From Paludibacteraceae bacterium (GTDB lineage Bacteria > Bacteroidota > Bacteroidia > Bacteroidales > Paludibacteraceae), in contig JAFYZR010000129.1 of the NCBI GenBank assembly GCA_017557345.1, positions 1 through 33,307 on the forward strand: a DNA stretch of 33,307 nucleotides. Direction: 5' to 3'. Below the pieces are notes generated by a model. The model made no database searches. It was not told where the DNA came from and saw only the letters and a program-made list of their open reading frames with translations. The position numbers and the translations under genes were made by a program. Every line of letters begins with the position of its first letter. Within the stretch, counting starts at the first letter, position 1. This document shows positions 22,811 through 32,370 of this stretch, in pieces.

Positions 22811-24616
22811 GTGGATATCATTCATTTATTACCGGATAGTGTTGCCAATCAAATAGCGGCAGGCGAGGTTATTCAACGCCCGGCGTCGTGTTTGAAAGAA
22901 TTGGTAGAGAACAGTTTGGATGCGGGTGCTACTCGCGTTCAGGTGCTGGTTCGTGATGCCGGTCGCACCCTATTACAAGTAATAGATGATGGTTTCGGAA
23001 TGAGCGAGATGGATGCTCGTCTGGCATTTGAACGGCATGCGACGAGTAAGATTCGCGAAGCGCAGGATTTATTTTCTTTGCGCACGATGGGTTTCCGCGG
23101 CGAAGCGCTTGCCAGTATTTGCGCTGTAGCACAGGTAGAGATGACTACCCGCAGAGCGGAAGATGAGACAGGCACGCTGATAGAGATTCACGGTTCGGAT
23201 GTGATTCGTCAAGAGCCTTGCAGTTGCCCGGTAGGCACAAACATCAAAGTAAGCAACTTGTTTTTCAATGTGCCTGTGCGACGGAAATTCCTAAAGACAG
23301 ACCAGACCGAATTGCGCAACCTTCTCACGGAATTCTATCATATTGTACTGGTTTATCCCAAAGTCAGTTTCACGTTCGTTCATAACGACGAGATTCTGCT
23401 GGAACTGCCGGCAGGAACGGAGAAACAACGCATTGAGGCGGTATTCGGAAATCCGAAACGTAATGTTTATACTTCGGCATTCGTGGATATCAACACAGAG
23501 ACGGAAATCGTTTCCATTCATGGATTTGTTGTAAAACCGGAAAATGCGACGCGTAAGGCTGAGCAGTATTTCTTTGTCAACGGCCGCTTTATGCGTCATC
23601 CGTATTTCCTGAAAGCCGTTCAGACGGCCTATTCGGGCATGCTGACAAACGATTATCAGCCTTCCTTCTTCATTTATTTTGATATCGCGCCAGAAGCCAT
23701 TGACGTTAATATTCACCCGACAAAAACGGAGATTAAGTTTGCCGACGAACAAACGATTTTCCAGATTCTGATGGCTTCTGTACGCGAAGCGTTAGGTAAG
23801 TTCTCTCTTGCTCCAACCATCGATTTTGATACAAACGGAAGTATCGATATTCCGTTGCCGCAAGACCATCAGTCCGTTCAGCGTCCGCAAGTGGCGATTG
23901 ACCCTAATTACAATCCATTCCATTCGCGAGGAGCTATTTATCCGGATAAAGCGCCGAAGAATTGGGAGAGTTTGTATGAAGGGCTGCCCAAAACGGGCTA
24001 TACATTGCCAACTGATTTGCCCGGAGAACAAAGGATATTGCGGACGGAAGATGTGGAATCGTGTCCGTTGTGGCAATATGACGGGAGATATATTCTGCTT
24101 CCGAGTGCTAACGGCATTGTTCTAATTCATCAGCGCCGTGCCCATATAGCCATTCTGCGAGCACAGTTTATCGAGCAATTAGGTCTCGATCAAGGTGCTA
24201 TGCAACAGCTGCTTTTCCCGGAAGTCCTGGAGTTGCCACAAGATGAAATGGTTCTCCTTTCACAACTTTTGCCAGATTTGCGGGCCATCGGTTTTGATAT
24301 GGAGCAACTCACACCGAATAGTTATTCTATTCAAGGTATTCCGGCACAACTGGCAAATCAATCGCCTATTCCGACACTGCAGCATATTCTGGCGCAAGTG
24401 CGCGAACGAGGCGCTAATACGCAACTCGAATGGCGCGAACAGATTGCGCAGAGTTTGGCCGAGAGTGCCGCTATTCCTTCCGGGAAATCGCTTTCAGAAG
24501 AAGAGATGCGGGATTTGGTTTTGCGATTGGTACAACTGCCTTCTTATCGCCGTACGGCGGATGGAAAAGTGATTGTATCGCTTCTCTCTGACGAAGAGAT
24601 CAATAAACGATTCTAA
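22811..24616 (+). CDS. mutL: DNA mismatch repair protein MutL
   Basis: This encodes 601 residues from a GTG start. The N-terminal GHKL ATPase domain has ELVENSLDAGATRV, IDDGFGM and TMGFRGEALASI, and the lid sequence GTNIKVSNLFFNVPVRRKFL; the transducer domain follows to about 330. The C-terminal dimerisation domain begins near 400. Where most Bacteroidetes MutL proteins have a DQHRAH-like metal-binding motif, this one reads H440-Q-R-R-A-H445, so the Asp and second His of the endonuclease signature are missing. It may lack nicking activity. It follows the small membrane protein and precedes the nucleotidase lipoprotein by 4 bp. Confidence 0.95.
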   Translation: MDIIHLLPDSVANQIAAGEVIQRPASCLKELVENSLDAGATRVQVLVRDAGRTLLQVIDDGFGMSEMDARLAFERHATSKIREAQDLFSLRTMGFRGEALASICAVAQVEMTTRRAEDETGTLIEIHGSDVIRQEPCSCPVGTNIKVSNLFFNVPVRRKFLKTDQTELRNLLTEFYHIVLVYPKVSFTFVHNDEILLELPAGTEKQRIEAVFGNPKRNVYTSAFVDINTETEIVSIHGFVVKPENATRKAEQYFFVNGRFMRHPYFLKAVQTAYSGMLTNDYQPSFFIYFDIAPEAIDVNIHPTKTEIKFADEQTIFQILMASVREALGKFSLAPTIDFDTNGSIDIPLPQDHQSVQRPQVAIDPNYNPFHSRGAIYPDKAPKNWESLYEGLPKTGYTLPTDLPGEQRILRTEDVESCPLWQYDGRYILLPSANGIVLIHQRRAHIAILRAQFIEQLGLDQGAMQQLLFPEVLELPQDEMVLLSQLLPDLRAIGFDMEQLTPNSYSIQGIPAQLANQSPIPTLQHILAQVRERGANTQLEWREQIAQSLAESAAIPSGKSLSEEEMRDLVLRLVQLPSYRRTADGKVIVSLLSDEEINKRF

Positions 24617-24620
24617 TAGT

Positions 24621-25445
24621 ATGAAACACCTTTTTTTCTATTGTTTCGTGGCCGTATTGGCTCTATCTTGCACGCAGCAAGACCATCTAACCATTCTGCA
24701 CACTAACGATACGCACTCGCAAGTAGAACCCAAATCAAACGGTTTGGGCGGTTATGCCCGGCGAATGGGATTGATTGAACAAGAGCGTAAAGCGGATAAA
24801 TATCTTCTGCTGGCAGATGCCGGCGATTTCTGTCAAGGGACACCCTATTTCAATGTCTATCACGGTCGCATAGAAATAGATGCTATGAACCGCATGCGAT
24901 ATGATGTTGCCACATTGGGAAACCATGAGTTTGACAATGGACTTGACACCTTGGCTAAAGTTCTGCAAACGGCTCGTTTTCAAGTAGTTTGCGCCAATTA
25001 TGACTTTAGCGGAACCGTATTGGAGGATATTATTAAACCTTTCACCATCATTCGTAAGGGCGGGTTAAAGATTGGCGTTTTCGGTTTAGGTTGCGACCCG
25101 AAAGGATTGATTACGGACAAGAATTTCAGTCCGGCGCAATATCTTGAACCTTATCCGATTGCGCAAGCAATGGCGGATACTTTACGCGCACAAAACTGCG
25201 ATATAGTGATTTGTTTGAGCCATCTTGGTACCTTTGGCAAAACGCCTGAAGATGTATGCGATTCAGCATTGGTTGCCAACACGCGCGGCATCGATGTGGT
25301 TATCGGAGGACATACCCACAGATTATACGATAATCTGCGTGTAGCGAACCTGGACGGAAAATCCATTCCAGTGTGTCAAAGTGGCAAGAGCGGAGAGAAT
25401 TTAGGCAAAATAGTGCTATATTTGGGTGACAAAATCGAAAAATAA
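24621..25445 (+). CDS. 5'-nucleotidase/metallophosphatase-domain lipoprotein
   Basis: This encodes 274 residues from ATG 24621; the in-frame TTG-type extension inside mutL is rejected. A lipoprotein signal ends LALSC (Cys17). The metallophosphatase domain has HTNDTHSQ, ADAGDFCQG, LGNHEFDNG, CLSHLG and GGHTH, the five metal-binding motifs of UshA/5'-nucleotidases. The C-terminal substrate-binding domain of UshA is absent, and no gene for it follows here. It probably hydrolyses nucleotides or other phosphate esters in the envelope. It starts 4 bp after the mutL stop. Confidence 0.9.
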   Translation: MKHLFFYCFVAVLALSCTQQDHLTILHTNDTHSQVEPKSNGLGGYARRMGLIEQERKADKYLLLADAGDFCQGTPYFNVYHGRIEIDAMNRMRYDVATLGNHEFDNGLDTLAKVLQTARFQVVCANYDFSGTVLEDIIKPFTIIRKGGLKIGVFGLGCDPKGLITDKNFSPAQYLEPYPIAQAMADTLRAQNCDIVICLSHLGTFGKTPEDVCDSALVANTRGIDVVIGGHTHRLYDNLRVANLDGKSIPVCQSGKSGENLGKIVLYLGDKIEK

Positions 25446-25454
25446 TTAAAATTA

Positions 25455-25486
25455 TTTGCACATGTCAAAAAAAAGCAGTAATTTTG
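25455..25486 (+). promoter_or_regulatory. Promoter of acpP
   Basis: TTTG (25455-25458), 20 bp, TAATTTTG (25479-25486), extended as TTTGCACATGTCA. The acpP leader is about 75 nt. It lies directly after the nucleotidase gene, with no terminator between. Confidence 0.8.
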
Positions 25487-25568
25487 CACGCTTTTTACAA
25501 AAGAGGTTGTAAAAATAGTTTGAAAATTCATTGAAAACACATAAATAGTAACTAAAAGATTTAGTATT

Positions 25569-25805
25569 ATGGCAGAAATTGAAGCAAAAGTAAAAGCAAT
25601 CATCGTTGATAAGCTTGGCGTAGAGGAGTCTCAAGTAACAAACGAGGCTAATTTCCAAACCGATCTGGGTGCAGACTCTCTGGACACCGTAGAGATGATC
25701 ATGGAGTTTGAGAAAGAATTCGGAATCTCTATTCCTGATGAGGATACCCAGAAGATTTCTACCGTAGGCGATGCAATTGCTTACGTTGAGGAAGCAACGA
25801 AATAA
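25569..25805 (+). CDS. acpP: Acyl carrier protein
   Basis: This encodes 78 residues, acidic, normal length. The phosphopantetheine attachment site is in [10 protein letters not shown]. It carries acyl intermediates in type II fatty acid synthesis. A 12-bp-stem terminator (25824-25865) follows, so fabF downstream is probably made from read-through, giving more ACP than FabF. Confidence 0.97.
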   Translation: MAEIEAKVKAIIVDKLGVEESQVTNEANFQTDLGADSLDTVEMIMEFEKEFGISIPDEDTQKISTVGDAIAYVEEATK

Positions 25806-25823
25806 TCTGTATCCACAGATGAA

Positions 25824-25865
25824 ATACGAGTTTACGGAAAAACACTGTAAACTCGTATGCTTTTT
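25824..25865 (+). terminator. Strong hairpin terminator/attenuator between acpP and fabF
   Basis: A perfect 12-bp stem (25824-25835 with 25847-25858, ATACGAGTTTAC/GTAAACTCGTAT), an 11-nt loop, then GC and five T. No promoter box is seen between it and fabF. Confidence 0.85.
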
Positions 25866-25883
25866 ATCTATTGTATAACATTT

Positions 25884-27143
25884 ATGCAGTTAAGACGAGT
25901 TGTAATAACGGGTCTAGGGGCCTTGACGCCACTTGGCAATTCCGCCCCGGAAACATGGCAGGCGTTAATCAATGGTGTGAGCGGGATTGCTCCCATCACA
26001 TCCTTTGACGCTACTAATTTCAAGACCCGTTTTGCGGGGGAAGTGAAGGGATTTGATCCTGAGCGATTGATTGACCGTAAAGAGGCACGTAAGATGGATC
26101 GTTACGCGCATTTCTCTGTGTGCGTGGCAGATGAGGCGCTACGTGACAGCCAATTGGATTTGGATCAAGAGGATCGGAGCCGTGTCGGCGTTATCTGGGG
26201 AAGCGGATTTGGCGGTTTGCAAACCATGGAAGAAGAGTTGTATAACTTTGCTGAAGGAGATGGTGTTCCGCGTTTTAATCCGTTCATGATTCCCAAAGCC
26301 ATTCCAAGTATCGCAGCCGGCCATATATCCATCCGTTTCGGATTAGGCGGTCCCAGTTTCTCTGTAAGTACCGCTTGTTCGTCTTCTTCTCATGCCGTAG
26401 CCTCAGCATTTGACCAGATTCGTTTGGGTCATGCGGATGTATTGCTCACGGGCGGTGCAGATGCGGATGTGACGCAAGCAGGCGTAGGCGGATTCAACTC
26501 GCTGCATGCATTATCCACCAATAATGATTCTCCTGAAACGGCAAGCCGTCCTTTCTCTAAATCCCGTGACGGATTTGTTTTAGGCGAAGGAGCCGCTTGT
26601 CTTGTGATGGAAGAATATGAGCATGCAAAAGCCCGCGGGGCAAAGATTTATGCGGAGATTATCGGTGAAGGCATGACATCTGACGCTTATCATATGACCG
26701 CTCCCGATCCGGAAGGAAAAGGTGCAGAACGCGTGATGCGACAAGCTCTCAAGGATGCAGGTGTTCAACCGGAAGATATTGATTATATCAATACACACGG
26801 CACTTCCACTCCATTGGGCGATATCACGGAACTCAAGGCCATTCAGCGTGTTTTCGGAGAACATGTCTATGAGATGAATCTCGATTCCACCAAATCGATG
26901 ACCGGCCATTTGATTGGCGCAACAGGCGCTGTTGAAGCAATGGCATGTGTGATGGCGCTCAAAGAAGGAATTATTCCGCCTACTATCAATCATGATCCGG
27001 ATGATATTGACGAGAATATCGACTATCGCATCAATTTCACCTTTGATAAGGCTCAGAAACGCGATATCCGTTATGCGCTAAGCAATACATTCGGTTTCGG
27101 CGGACACAATGCATGTCTGGTATTTAAGAAATGGGAAGAGTGA
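25884..27143 (+). CDS. fabF: 3-oxoacyl-ACP synthase II
   Basis: This encodes 419 residues from ATG 25884 (MQLRRVVITGLG); an earlier in-frame ATG at 25857 lies inside the terminator. The catalytic triad is Cys165 (in ACSSSSHA), His305 (THGTSTPLGD) and His342 (KSMTGHLIGATGAVEA). It condenses malonyl-ACP with acyl-ACP in chain elongation. It follows acpP after an attenuator-like hairpin, a common fab gene order. Confidence 0.97.
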   Translation: MQLRRVVITGLGALTPLGNSAPETWQALINGVSGIAPITSFDATNFKTRFAGEVKGFDPERLIDRKEARKMDRYAHFSVCVADEALRDSQLDLDQEDRSRVGVIWGSGFGGLQTMEEELYNFAEGDGVPRFNPFMIPKAIPSIAAGHISIRFGLGGPSFSVSTACSSSSHAVASAFDQIRLGHADVLLTGGADADVTQAGVGGFNSLHALSTNNDSPETASRPFSKSRDGFVLGEGAACLVMEEYEHAKARGAKIYAEIIGEGMTSDAYHMTAPDPEGKGAERVMRQALKDAGVQPEDIDYINTHGTSTPLGDITELKAIQRVFGEHVYEMNLDSTKSMTGHLIGATGAVEAMACVMALKEGIIPPTINHDPDDIDENIDYRINFTFDKAQKRDIRYALSNTFGFGGHNACLVFKKWEE

Positions 27144-27188
27144 CCCATAAAATTCACTCGTATTAGTCACAAAATTATTTAAGGTATT

Positions 27189-27383
27189 ATGATTTCTAAA
27201 ATTGGCGAAAATGCAGGCCTCGTATGGGGTGCGCTGCAGAATGGTGCTCAGGGACTGAAAGCCCTCAAGAAAGCAACCAAGTTGAAAAATGAGGACTTGT
27301 TCTTGGCACTTGGCTGGCTGGCTCGCGAAGGCAAATTGACTTTCACAGAGGCAGAGGCAGACACCATTGTAGCTTTAGCTTAA
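27189..27383 (+). CDS. DUF2582-type winged helix protein
   Basis: This encodes 64 residues, consistent with the DUF2582 winged helix family: [41 protein letters not shown]. This small family is widespread in Bacteroidetes, and its role is unknown. It lies 45 bp after fabF and 2 bp before asd, so it is part of the same unit. Confidence 0.85.
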   Translation: MISKIGENAGLVWGALQNGAQGLKALKKATKLKNEDLFLALGWLAREGKLTFTEAEADTIVALA

Positions 27384-27385
27384 TT

Positions 27386-28384
27386 ATGGTAATCGCTATC
27401 GTAGGCGCCTCTGGCGCCGTCGGACAGGAGTTGCTTGCTGTTCTCGAACAGCGGCAATTCCCCGTCTCCGAACTACGCTTATTCGGTTCCGAACGGAGTG
27501 CCGGCACAAAATACCTTTTCCGCGGCAAAGAACATACGGTTCAGCTGCTACAACATGACGACGCCTTTCGGGGTGTCGATATTGCTTTTGTTTCCGCGGG
27601 CGCGAGCGTATCGCGTGCGTATGCAGAAGATATCACTCGTTTCGGGACTATCATGATTGATAACTCATCCGCTTTCCGTATGGATGAGGATGTGCCATTG
27701 GTAGTACCGGAAGTGAATGCAGCCGATGCCTTGAACAGACCGCGAAACATCATCGCCAATCCGAATTGCACAACCATTCAGATGGTAGTTGCTTTGCAAG
27801 CCATCGAACAAGTCAGTCATATCAAGCGCGTGCATGTAGCTACGTATCAGGCAGCTTCCGGAGCAGGCGCTCAAGCGATGAAAGAACTGGAGACGCAATA
27901 TCGTCAAGTGCTGAATGGCGAAGAAGTGACGGTGAATAAGTTTGCCTATCAATTGGCATACAATCTGATTCCGCATATCGATGTGTTTACCGAAAACGGC
28001 TACACCAAAGAGGAGATGAAGATGTACAACGAGACACGCAAAATCATGCATTCGGATGTCAAAGTGAGTGCAACTTGCGTGCGCGTGCCATCGCTTCGTG
28101 CGCATAGCGAGAGTATCTGGGTGGAGACCGAACGTCCTATCAGCGTAGAGGAAGCGAAAACGGCATTCCAGACAGCGCAAGGATGTGTTTTGATGGATGA
28201 TCCGGAGAAAAAGATTTATCCGATGCCGTTATTCCTAAGCGGAAAGGATGAAGTGTTTATCGGACGAATCCGCAAAGATTTGAGTGACGAGTGCGGTTTG
28301 AGTTTCTGGTGCGTAAGTGACCAGATCCGCAAAGGAGCAGCATTAAATGCCGTGCAAATAGCCGAGTATTTGCTGGAAAAATAG
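27386..28384 (+). CDS. asd: Aspartate-semialdehyde dehydrogenase
   Basis: This encodes 332 residues. The NADP-binding motif is [10 protein letters not shown] near the start, the catalytic Cys128 lies in [10 protein letters not shown], and the catalytic His240 in SLRAHSESI. It reduces aspartyl phosphate to aspartate semialdehyde for lysine/DAP, threonine and methionine synthesis. It starts two bases after the DUF2582 stop. Confidence 0.97.
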   Translation: MVIAIVGASGAVGQELLAVLEQRQFPVSELRLFGSERSAGTKYLFRGKEHTVQLLQHDDAFRGVDIAFVSAGASVSRAYAEDITRFGTIMIDNSSAFRMDEDVPLVVPEVNAADALNRPRNIIANPNCTTIQMVVALQAIEQVSHIKRVHVATYQAASGAGAQAMKELETQYRQVLNGEEVTVNKFAYQLAYNLIPHIDVFTENGYTKEEMKMYNETRKIMHSDVKVSATCVRVPSLRAHSESIWVETERPISVEEAKTAFQTAQGCVLMDDPEKKIYPMPLFLSGKDEVFIGRIRKDLSDECGLSFWCVSDQIRKGAALNAVQIAEYLLEK

Positions 28385-28395
28385 AACATTTTTGT

Positions 28396-29634
28396 ATGGC
28401 AGAGCAAATTGAAATAATGGCGCCCGTAGGTTGTTGGGAATCGTTGGCAGCAGCAATCCAAGCCGGTGCTACGAGCGTATATTTCGGTATCGAGCATCTG
28501 AATATGCGCGCTCGGAGTTCTGTCAATTTTACCACAGACGATATGTCCACCATCGTGGCAACTTGCCGCGAAGCGGGTGTAAAAACCTATCTGACGGTCA
28601 ATACAGTAATGTATCCGGAAGATTTGCCTTTGATGCGCGAGATCGTAGATAAAGCTCACGCCGTAGGCGTGGATGCCATTATTGCCAGCGATATCGCCGT
28701 GATGCAATATGCCAATTCCATCGGTCAGGAAGTGCATCTTTCCACGCAACTGAATATCGCCAATACCGAGGCGCTGAAGTTCTATGCGCAGTTTGCGGAT
28801 GTCGTTGTTTTGGCGCGTGAACTGAATCTCGATCAAGTGGCATCCATCTATCGTGACATACAAGAACAGCATATCTGCGGCCATAACGGGCAACCGATTC
28901 GTATTGAGATGTTCTGCCATGGCGCGCTTTGTATGGCTGTTAGCGGGAAATGCTATCTGAGTCTGAACAACTACGGCCTTTCGGCTAATCGCGGCGCATG
29001 CGTGCAAGTCTGCCGTCGCGGCTATACCGTCAAAGACAAGTCATCGGATCTGGAGCTGGACATCGATAATCAATATATTATGTCTCCGAAGGATTTGAAA
29101 ACCATTCATTTCCTAAACAAGATGCTGGATGCGGGTGTTCGCGTGCTGAAGATAGAAGGCCGTGCCCGTGGCGCAGAATATGTATCCACAGTCGTTTCAT
29201 GTTACCGCGAAGCAGTAGAAGCATGGCAAAACGGCAGTTATGATGACGCTAAAATAGCCGATTGGGATGAACGATTGAGTCGTGTTTTCAACCGCGGTTT
29301 CTGGGATGGCTATTATCTCGGACAACGGCTTGGCGAATGGACTCATTCCTACGGAAACAAAGCGACGCGCAAGAAAGTTTATGCCGCCAAATGCACCAAT
29401 TTCTTCAAGAATCTGAGTGTGGCGGAGTTTTTGGTAGAAGCCGTCGAATCGATTGAAGAAGGACAAGATTGCCTGATTCTCGGCGAGACGACAGGCGTTA
29501 TAGAGACATGTTTGACGGGTATGCGTGATACAAACGGCAAACCTGCCACCAAAATACAACAAGGACTGTATTTCTCGCTCAAGACGGATACCATCATCCG
29601 TCGAGGCGACAAACTCTATCTATGGACGGAATAG
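28396..29634 (+). CDS. U32 peptidase-family protein (TrhP-like, tRNA hydroxylation)
   Basis: This encodes 412 residues. The U32 signature EMFCHGALCMAVSGKCYLS matches exactly, with Cys at 174, 179, 186, 202 and 206, enough for a 4Fe-4S cluster. The N-terminal half is a TIM-barrel-like region (APVGCWESLAAAIQAGATSVYFG). Current knowledge of this family points to prephenate-dependent tRNA U34 hydroxylation (TrhP) rather than protease action. The DUF4271 gene start overlaps its end by 13 bp. Confidence 0.9.
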   Translation: MAEQIEIMAPVGCWESLAAAIQAGATSVYFGIEHLNMRARSSVNFTTDDMSTIVATCREAGVKTYLTVNTVMYPEDLPLMREIVDKAHAVGVDAIIASDIAVMQYANSIGQEVHLSTQLNIANTEALKFYAQFADVVVLARELNLDQVASIYRDIQEQHICGHNGQPIRIEMFCHGALCMAVSGKCYLSLNNYGLSANRGACVQVCRRGYTVKDKSSDLELDIDNQYIMSPKDLKTIHFLNKMLDAGVRVLKIEGRARGAEYVSTVVSCYREAVEAWQNGSYDDAKIADWDERLSRVFNRGFWDGYYLGQRLGEWTHSYGNKATRKKVYAAKCTNFFKNLSVAEFLVEAVESIEEGQDCLILGETTGVIETCLTGMRDTNGKPATKIQQGLYFSLKTDTIIRRGDKLYLWTE

Positions 29635-30275
29635 CACACATATTTTCTTCCGTTAATGCACCTTGGTGCGCATGGACCATGTTCGGACTGCTGCTCTGCG
29701 TCATTCTGAGCGAATGGTTCCAGCCGGGTGTGGTTAGTCAGGCGCATTTATCGCTTGTTGTTCGGAATGACCGTTTATACAAAGAGGCGCCAGCAAATTT
29801 CATGGGTCAGTTCCTTGTTTCGCTTTTCCGTATCGGCACTTTAGCATTAGCGCTGTGTCTATGCTGGGCGCCTGAGAATCAGTTTTCTTTCGGTGCTTTT
29901 GGCGTTATTAGCGGATTGATTATCGCAGTATGTCTGGTCAAAATGCTTTGTAACACGATTGTCGATTATACATTTACGCTCTCGCGTCGTTTTGGTGCGC
30001 CCTATGAGCATTACGGCAACCTGTTTACCCTTGTAGCCTTGGTGCTTTATCCGGTATTACTGTTGCTGCTGCGTTTTGCTTCGCCACTTGCGGCACGCTG
30101 GTGCTTAGGCATCATCATGAGCATCTTCCTTCTCCTATGGATTTATCGGACGATGCGCACATATATCACTACTCCGGTAGCGATGCTTTATGTGCTTGTT
30201 TATATTTGTACTCTCGAAATATTGCCCTTTGTCGGGCTGGCTTATTTATCTGCAAAAACGATATCTATCCTATGA
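29622..30275 (+). CDS. DUF4271 membrane protein
   Basis: This encodes 217 residues with about six hydrophobic segments, two of them close together after residue 130. It matches the DUF4271 family, which in Bacteroidetes usually lies next to hemD, as here (ATGA overlap). It begins 13 bp before the U32 gene ends. The function is unknown. Confidence 0.88.
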   Translation: MDGIAHIFSSVNAPWCAWTMFGLLLCVILSEWFQPGVVSQAHLSLVVRNDRLYKEAPANFMGQFLVSLFRIGTLALALCLCWAPENQFSFGAFGVISGLIIAVCLVKMLCNTIVDYTFTLSRRFGAPYEHYGNLFTLVALVLYPVLLLLLRFASPLAARWCLGIIMSIFLLLWIYRTMRTYITTPVAMLYVLVYICTLEILPFVGLAYLSAKTISIL

Positions 30276-31027
30276 TAAAAATTCTATTCTCTCAACCTCA
30301 TCCTGAGACGGCGCACAATCCATACTCGCGTCTGGAGGAACAATTCGATGTGAAATGTGATTTTCATCAGTTCATTCATATCGAGGGATTGGAAGCTCGC
30401 GAATTCCGTCAGCAGCGTATTAATCCGTTGGATTACTCGGCAGTTATCCTCAATTCCAAATTAGGTGCTGAGCATTATTTCCGTATGTGCGAGGAAATGC
30501 GTCTGCAGGTGCCTGATTCGATGCATTATTATTGCAACTCCGAACAGGTAGGTCTGTATTTGCAGAAGTTTATCAACTATCGCAAGCGTAAAGTGTTCTT
30601 CCCGGAAACGGGCAGCAACAAATTCGAAGATCTTCTGCCGGCAATGCATCGTCGTCCGAACGAGAAATATCTGATGGTGGTTTCCAATATCCATTCGCAA
30701 GACCAGATAAACATGTTCGCCGAGAATGGCATTGAAGTGACTCCTGCAATCATGTATCGTACTGTTTCGACGCCTTGGCCGGCAGACAAACCGTTTGATT
30801 ACGATATAATCGCACTTTTCACGCCAGCCGGTGTGACATCGTTGTGCGAGAATTTCCCGAATTGGAAACAGGGAAAGGTTCTGCTTGCCGCTTTTGGTGA
30901 AGGCACTATCCGTGCTATGGAAGATGCAGGCTTCAGAGTCGATATCGAAGCAGGTCCGGGCAAACCGTTCGCGTCCTTGCCAATGGCTATTGCGGACTAT
31001 TTGGAAAAGAATGAGTTAGTGGATTAA
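30272..31027 (+). CDS. hemD: Uroporphyrinogen-III synthase
   Basis: This encodes 251 residues from ATG 30272, overlapping the DUF4271 stop as ATGA; the longer in-frame extension lies inside that gene. HemD proteins have little conserved sequence. AVILNSKLGAEHYF and IIALFTPAGVTSLCENFPNW fit the two half-domains, and AFGEGTIRAMEDAGF is the typical C-terminal segment. It closes the linear tetrapyrrole hydroxymethylbilane to uroporphyrinogen III. The order DUF4271-hemD-rnpA-yidD is typical of Bacteroidetes. Confidence 0.88.
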   Translation: MIKILFSQPHPETAHNPYSRLEEQFDVKCDFHQFIHIEGLEAREFRQQRINPLDYSAVILNSKLGAEHYFRMCEEMRLQVPDSMHYYCNSEQVGLYLQKFINYRKRKVFFPETGSNKFEDLLPAMHRRPNEKYLMVVSNIHSQDQINMFAENGIEVTPAIMYRTVSTPWPADKPFDYDIIALFTPAGVTSLCENFPNWKQGKVLLAAFGEGTIRAMEDAGFRVDIEAGPGKPFASLPMAIADYLEKNELVD

Positions 31028-31033
31028 GGTATA

Positions 31034-31378
31034 GTGAGATACGTGTTTCCAAAACAGAATAGGCTATGCGGGCAGTTGCGTATTGAGCAATTGTACAAAG
31101 ACGGTCAGCGTTTCGTAGCATGGCCGTTGCGGGTAACGTATCAGCCGACAGAAACGGAAACGCAAATCCTTGTCTGGGCACCCAAATCGCTCTTCAAACA
31201 TGCCGTGCAACGCAATCATCTGCGTCGGCTGATGAGAGAAGCCTATCGGCTGCATCAGGATTTATTAGGGGATAATCATTATCTGATTGCCTTCAATTAT
31301 ATGGATAAGGAAGAGCAATCCTACGAGACAATAGAGAAAGCCATATGCAAAGCGCTGAAGAAAATAAGTGGAAAATAA
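31034..31378 (+). CDS. rnpA: Ribonuclease P protein component
   Basis: This encodes 114 residues from GTG 31034. The RNA-binding motif [18 protein letters not shown] is clear. It cooperates with the RNase P RNA in 5' tRNA processing. The end overlaps the yidD start by 34 bp, a common arrangement. Confidence 0.95.
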   Translation: MRYVFPKQNRLCGQLRIEQLYKDGQRFVAWPLRVTYQPTETETQILVWAPKSLFKHAVQRNHLRRLMREAYRLHQDLLGDNHYLIAFNYMDKEEQSYETIEKAICKALKKISGK

Positions 31379-31590
31379 TTGTGCGCAAAGCGTTCCTGCT
31401 GCCCGTTTATTTCTACCGTGTGTTTATCTCGCCACTCACGCCTCCTTCGTGCCGTTTTACGCCCACTTGCAGCCAATATATGGTCGAAGCGGTTCTCAAA
31501 CATGGAATTTTCAAAGGCGGTTGGCTGGGCATTAAGCGTATCTTGCGTTGCCATCCGTGGGGTGGTTCCGGCTATGATCCCGTACCATAA
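31345..31590 (+). CDS. yidD: Membrane protein insertion efficiency factor
   Basis: This encodes 81 residues. Signature [21 protein letters not shown] and [15 protein letters not shown] match YidD, with its conserved Cys residues. It is thought to assist YidC-dependent membrane insertion. No yidC lies in the window. Confidence 0.95.
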   Translation: MQSAEENKWKIIVRKAFLLPVYFYRVFISPLTPPSCRFTPTCSQYMVEAVLKHGIFKGGWLGIKRILRCHPWGGSGYDPVP

Positions 31591-31603
31591 AGAATAAAGA
31601 ACA

Positions 31604-32278
31604 ATGCGAATCGACATCATCACAGCTTGCCCGGAATTATTGGAGTCGCCGCTCAATCATTCCATCATCCAGCGCGCAAAGGACAAAGGCCTTTGTGAGA
31701 TCTACGTGCATAACCTGCGTGATTGGACGCTCGATAAACATCGTAAAGTGGATGACTATGCGTTCGGTTTTGGTGCCGGAATGGTTCTTCAGATTGAGCC
31801 TATTGACCGCTGTATCAGCCATTTGACTTCCGAACGGCATTATGATGAGATCATCTTCACGGCGCCGGATGGAGAGCGGTTCGACCAGAAAGCGGCTAAT
31901 GAACTGTCGCTCAAAGAGAATATCATCATCCTTTGCGGTCATTATAAAGGTGTGGATCAACGCGTGCGCGAACATCTTATTACGCGCGAGTATAGCATCG
32001 GCGATTTTGTGCTGACCGGAGGCGAGATGCCTGCGGCTATGATGACGGATGCTATCGTCCGCTTGTTGCCCGGAGCGCTGGGAGACGTAGAATCGGCTCT
32101 TAACGACTCGTTCCAGGATGGACTACTCGAAGCAGGAGTCTATACGCGTCCTGCGGAATATAAAGGATGGAAAGTGCCGGAGATACTGCTATCAGGCCAT
32201 CAGGCTAAGATTGAAGAATGGCTCTACGAGCAATCGCTGGAGCACACAAAGAAACGCAGACCGGATCTTTTAGATTAA
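31604..32278 (+). CDS. trmD: tRNA (guanine-37-N1)-methyltransferase
   Basis: This encodes 224 residues. [48 protein letters not shown] and [14 protein letters not shown] are the knotted SPOUT-fold SAM motifs; the first glycine loop reads FGFGAGM where GGGxGM is usual. It methylates G37 of tRNAs to prevent frameshifting. A terminator starts one base after the stop. Confidence 0.96.
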   Translation: MRIDIITACPELLESPLNHSIIQRAKDKGLCEIYVHNLRDWTLDKHRKVDDYAFGFGAGMVLQIEPIDRCISHLTSERHYDEIIFTAPDGERFDQKAANELSLKENIIILCGHYKGVDQRVREHLITREYSIGDFVLTGGEMPAAMMTDAIVRLLPGALGDVESALNDSFQDGLLEAGVYTRPAEYKGWKVPEILLSGHQAKIEEWLYEQSLEHTKKRRPDLLD

Positions 32279-32312
32279 ATTGCAAACTCAAATTTGCAAT
32301 TTTTTCTTTTTT
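32279..32312 (+). terminator. Terminator after trmD
   Basis: ATTGCAAA, a 6-nt loop, TTTGCAAT and a T-rich run: a perfect 8-bp stem (32279-32286 with 32293-32300) that begins right after the TAA. Confidence 0.85.
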
Positions 32313-32332
32313 GACGCTTTTTTAGTAAATTA

Positions 32333-32364
32333 TTTGGCAGATTCGTACAAAAGCAGTACTTTTG
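32333..32364 (+). promoter_or_regulatory. Promoter of the candidate small RNA
   Basis: TTTG (32333-32336), 20 bp, TACTTTTG (32357-32364). Its transcript would begin near 32371 and meet a terminator only about 70 nt later, before any gene. Confidence 0.75.
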
Positions 32365-32370
32365 CACCGT

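Noticed and set aside
28216-29007. 263-residue minus-strand open frame opposite asd and the U32 gene
   Set aside because: It crosses two well-supported genes and shows no domain.
31345-31378. 34-bp overlap of rnpA and yidD as a novelty
   Set aside because: Overlap of these genes is common in bacteria.
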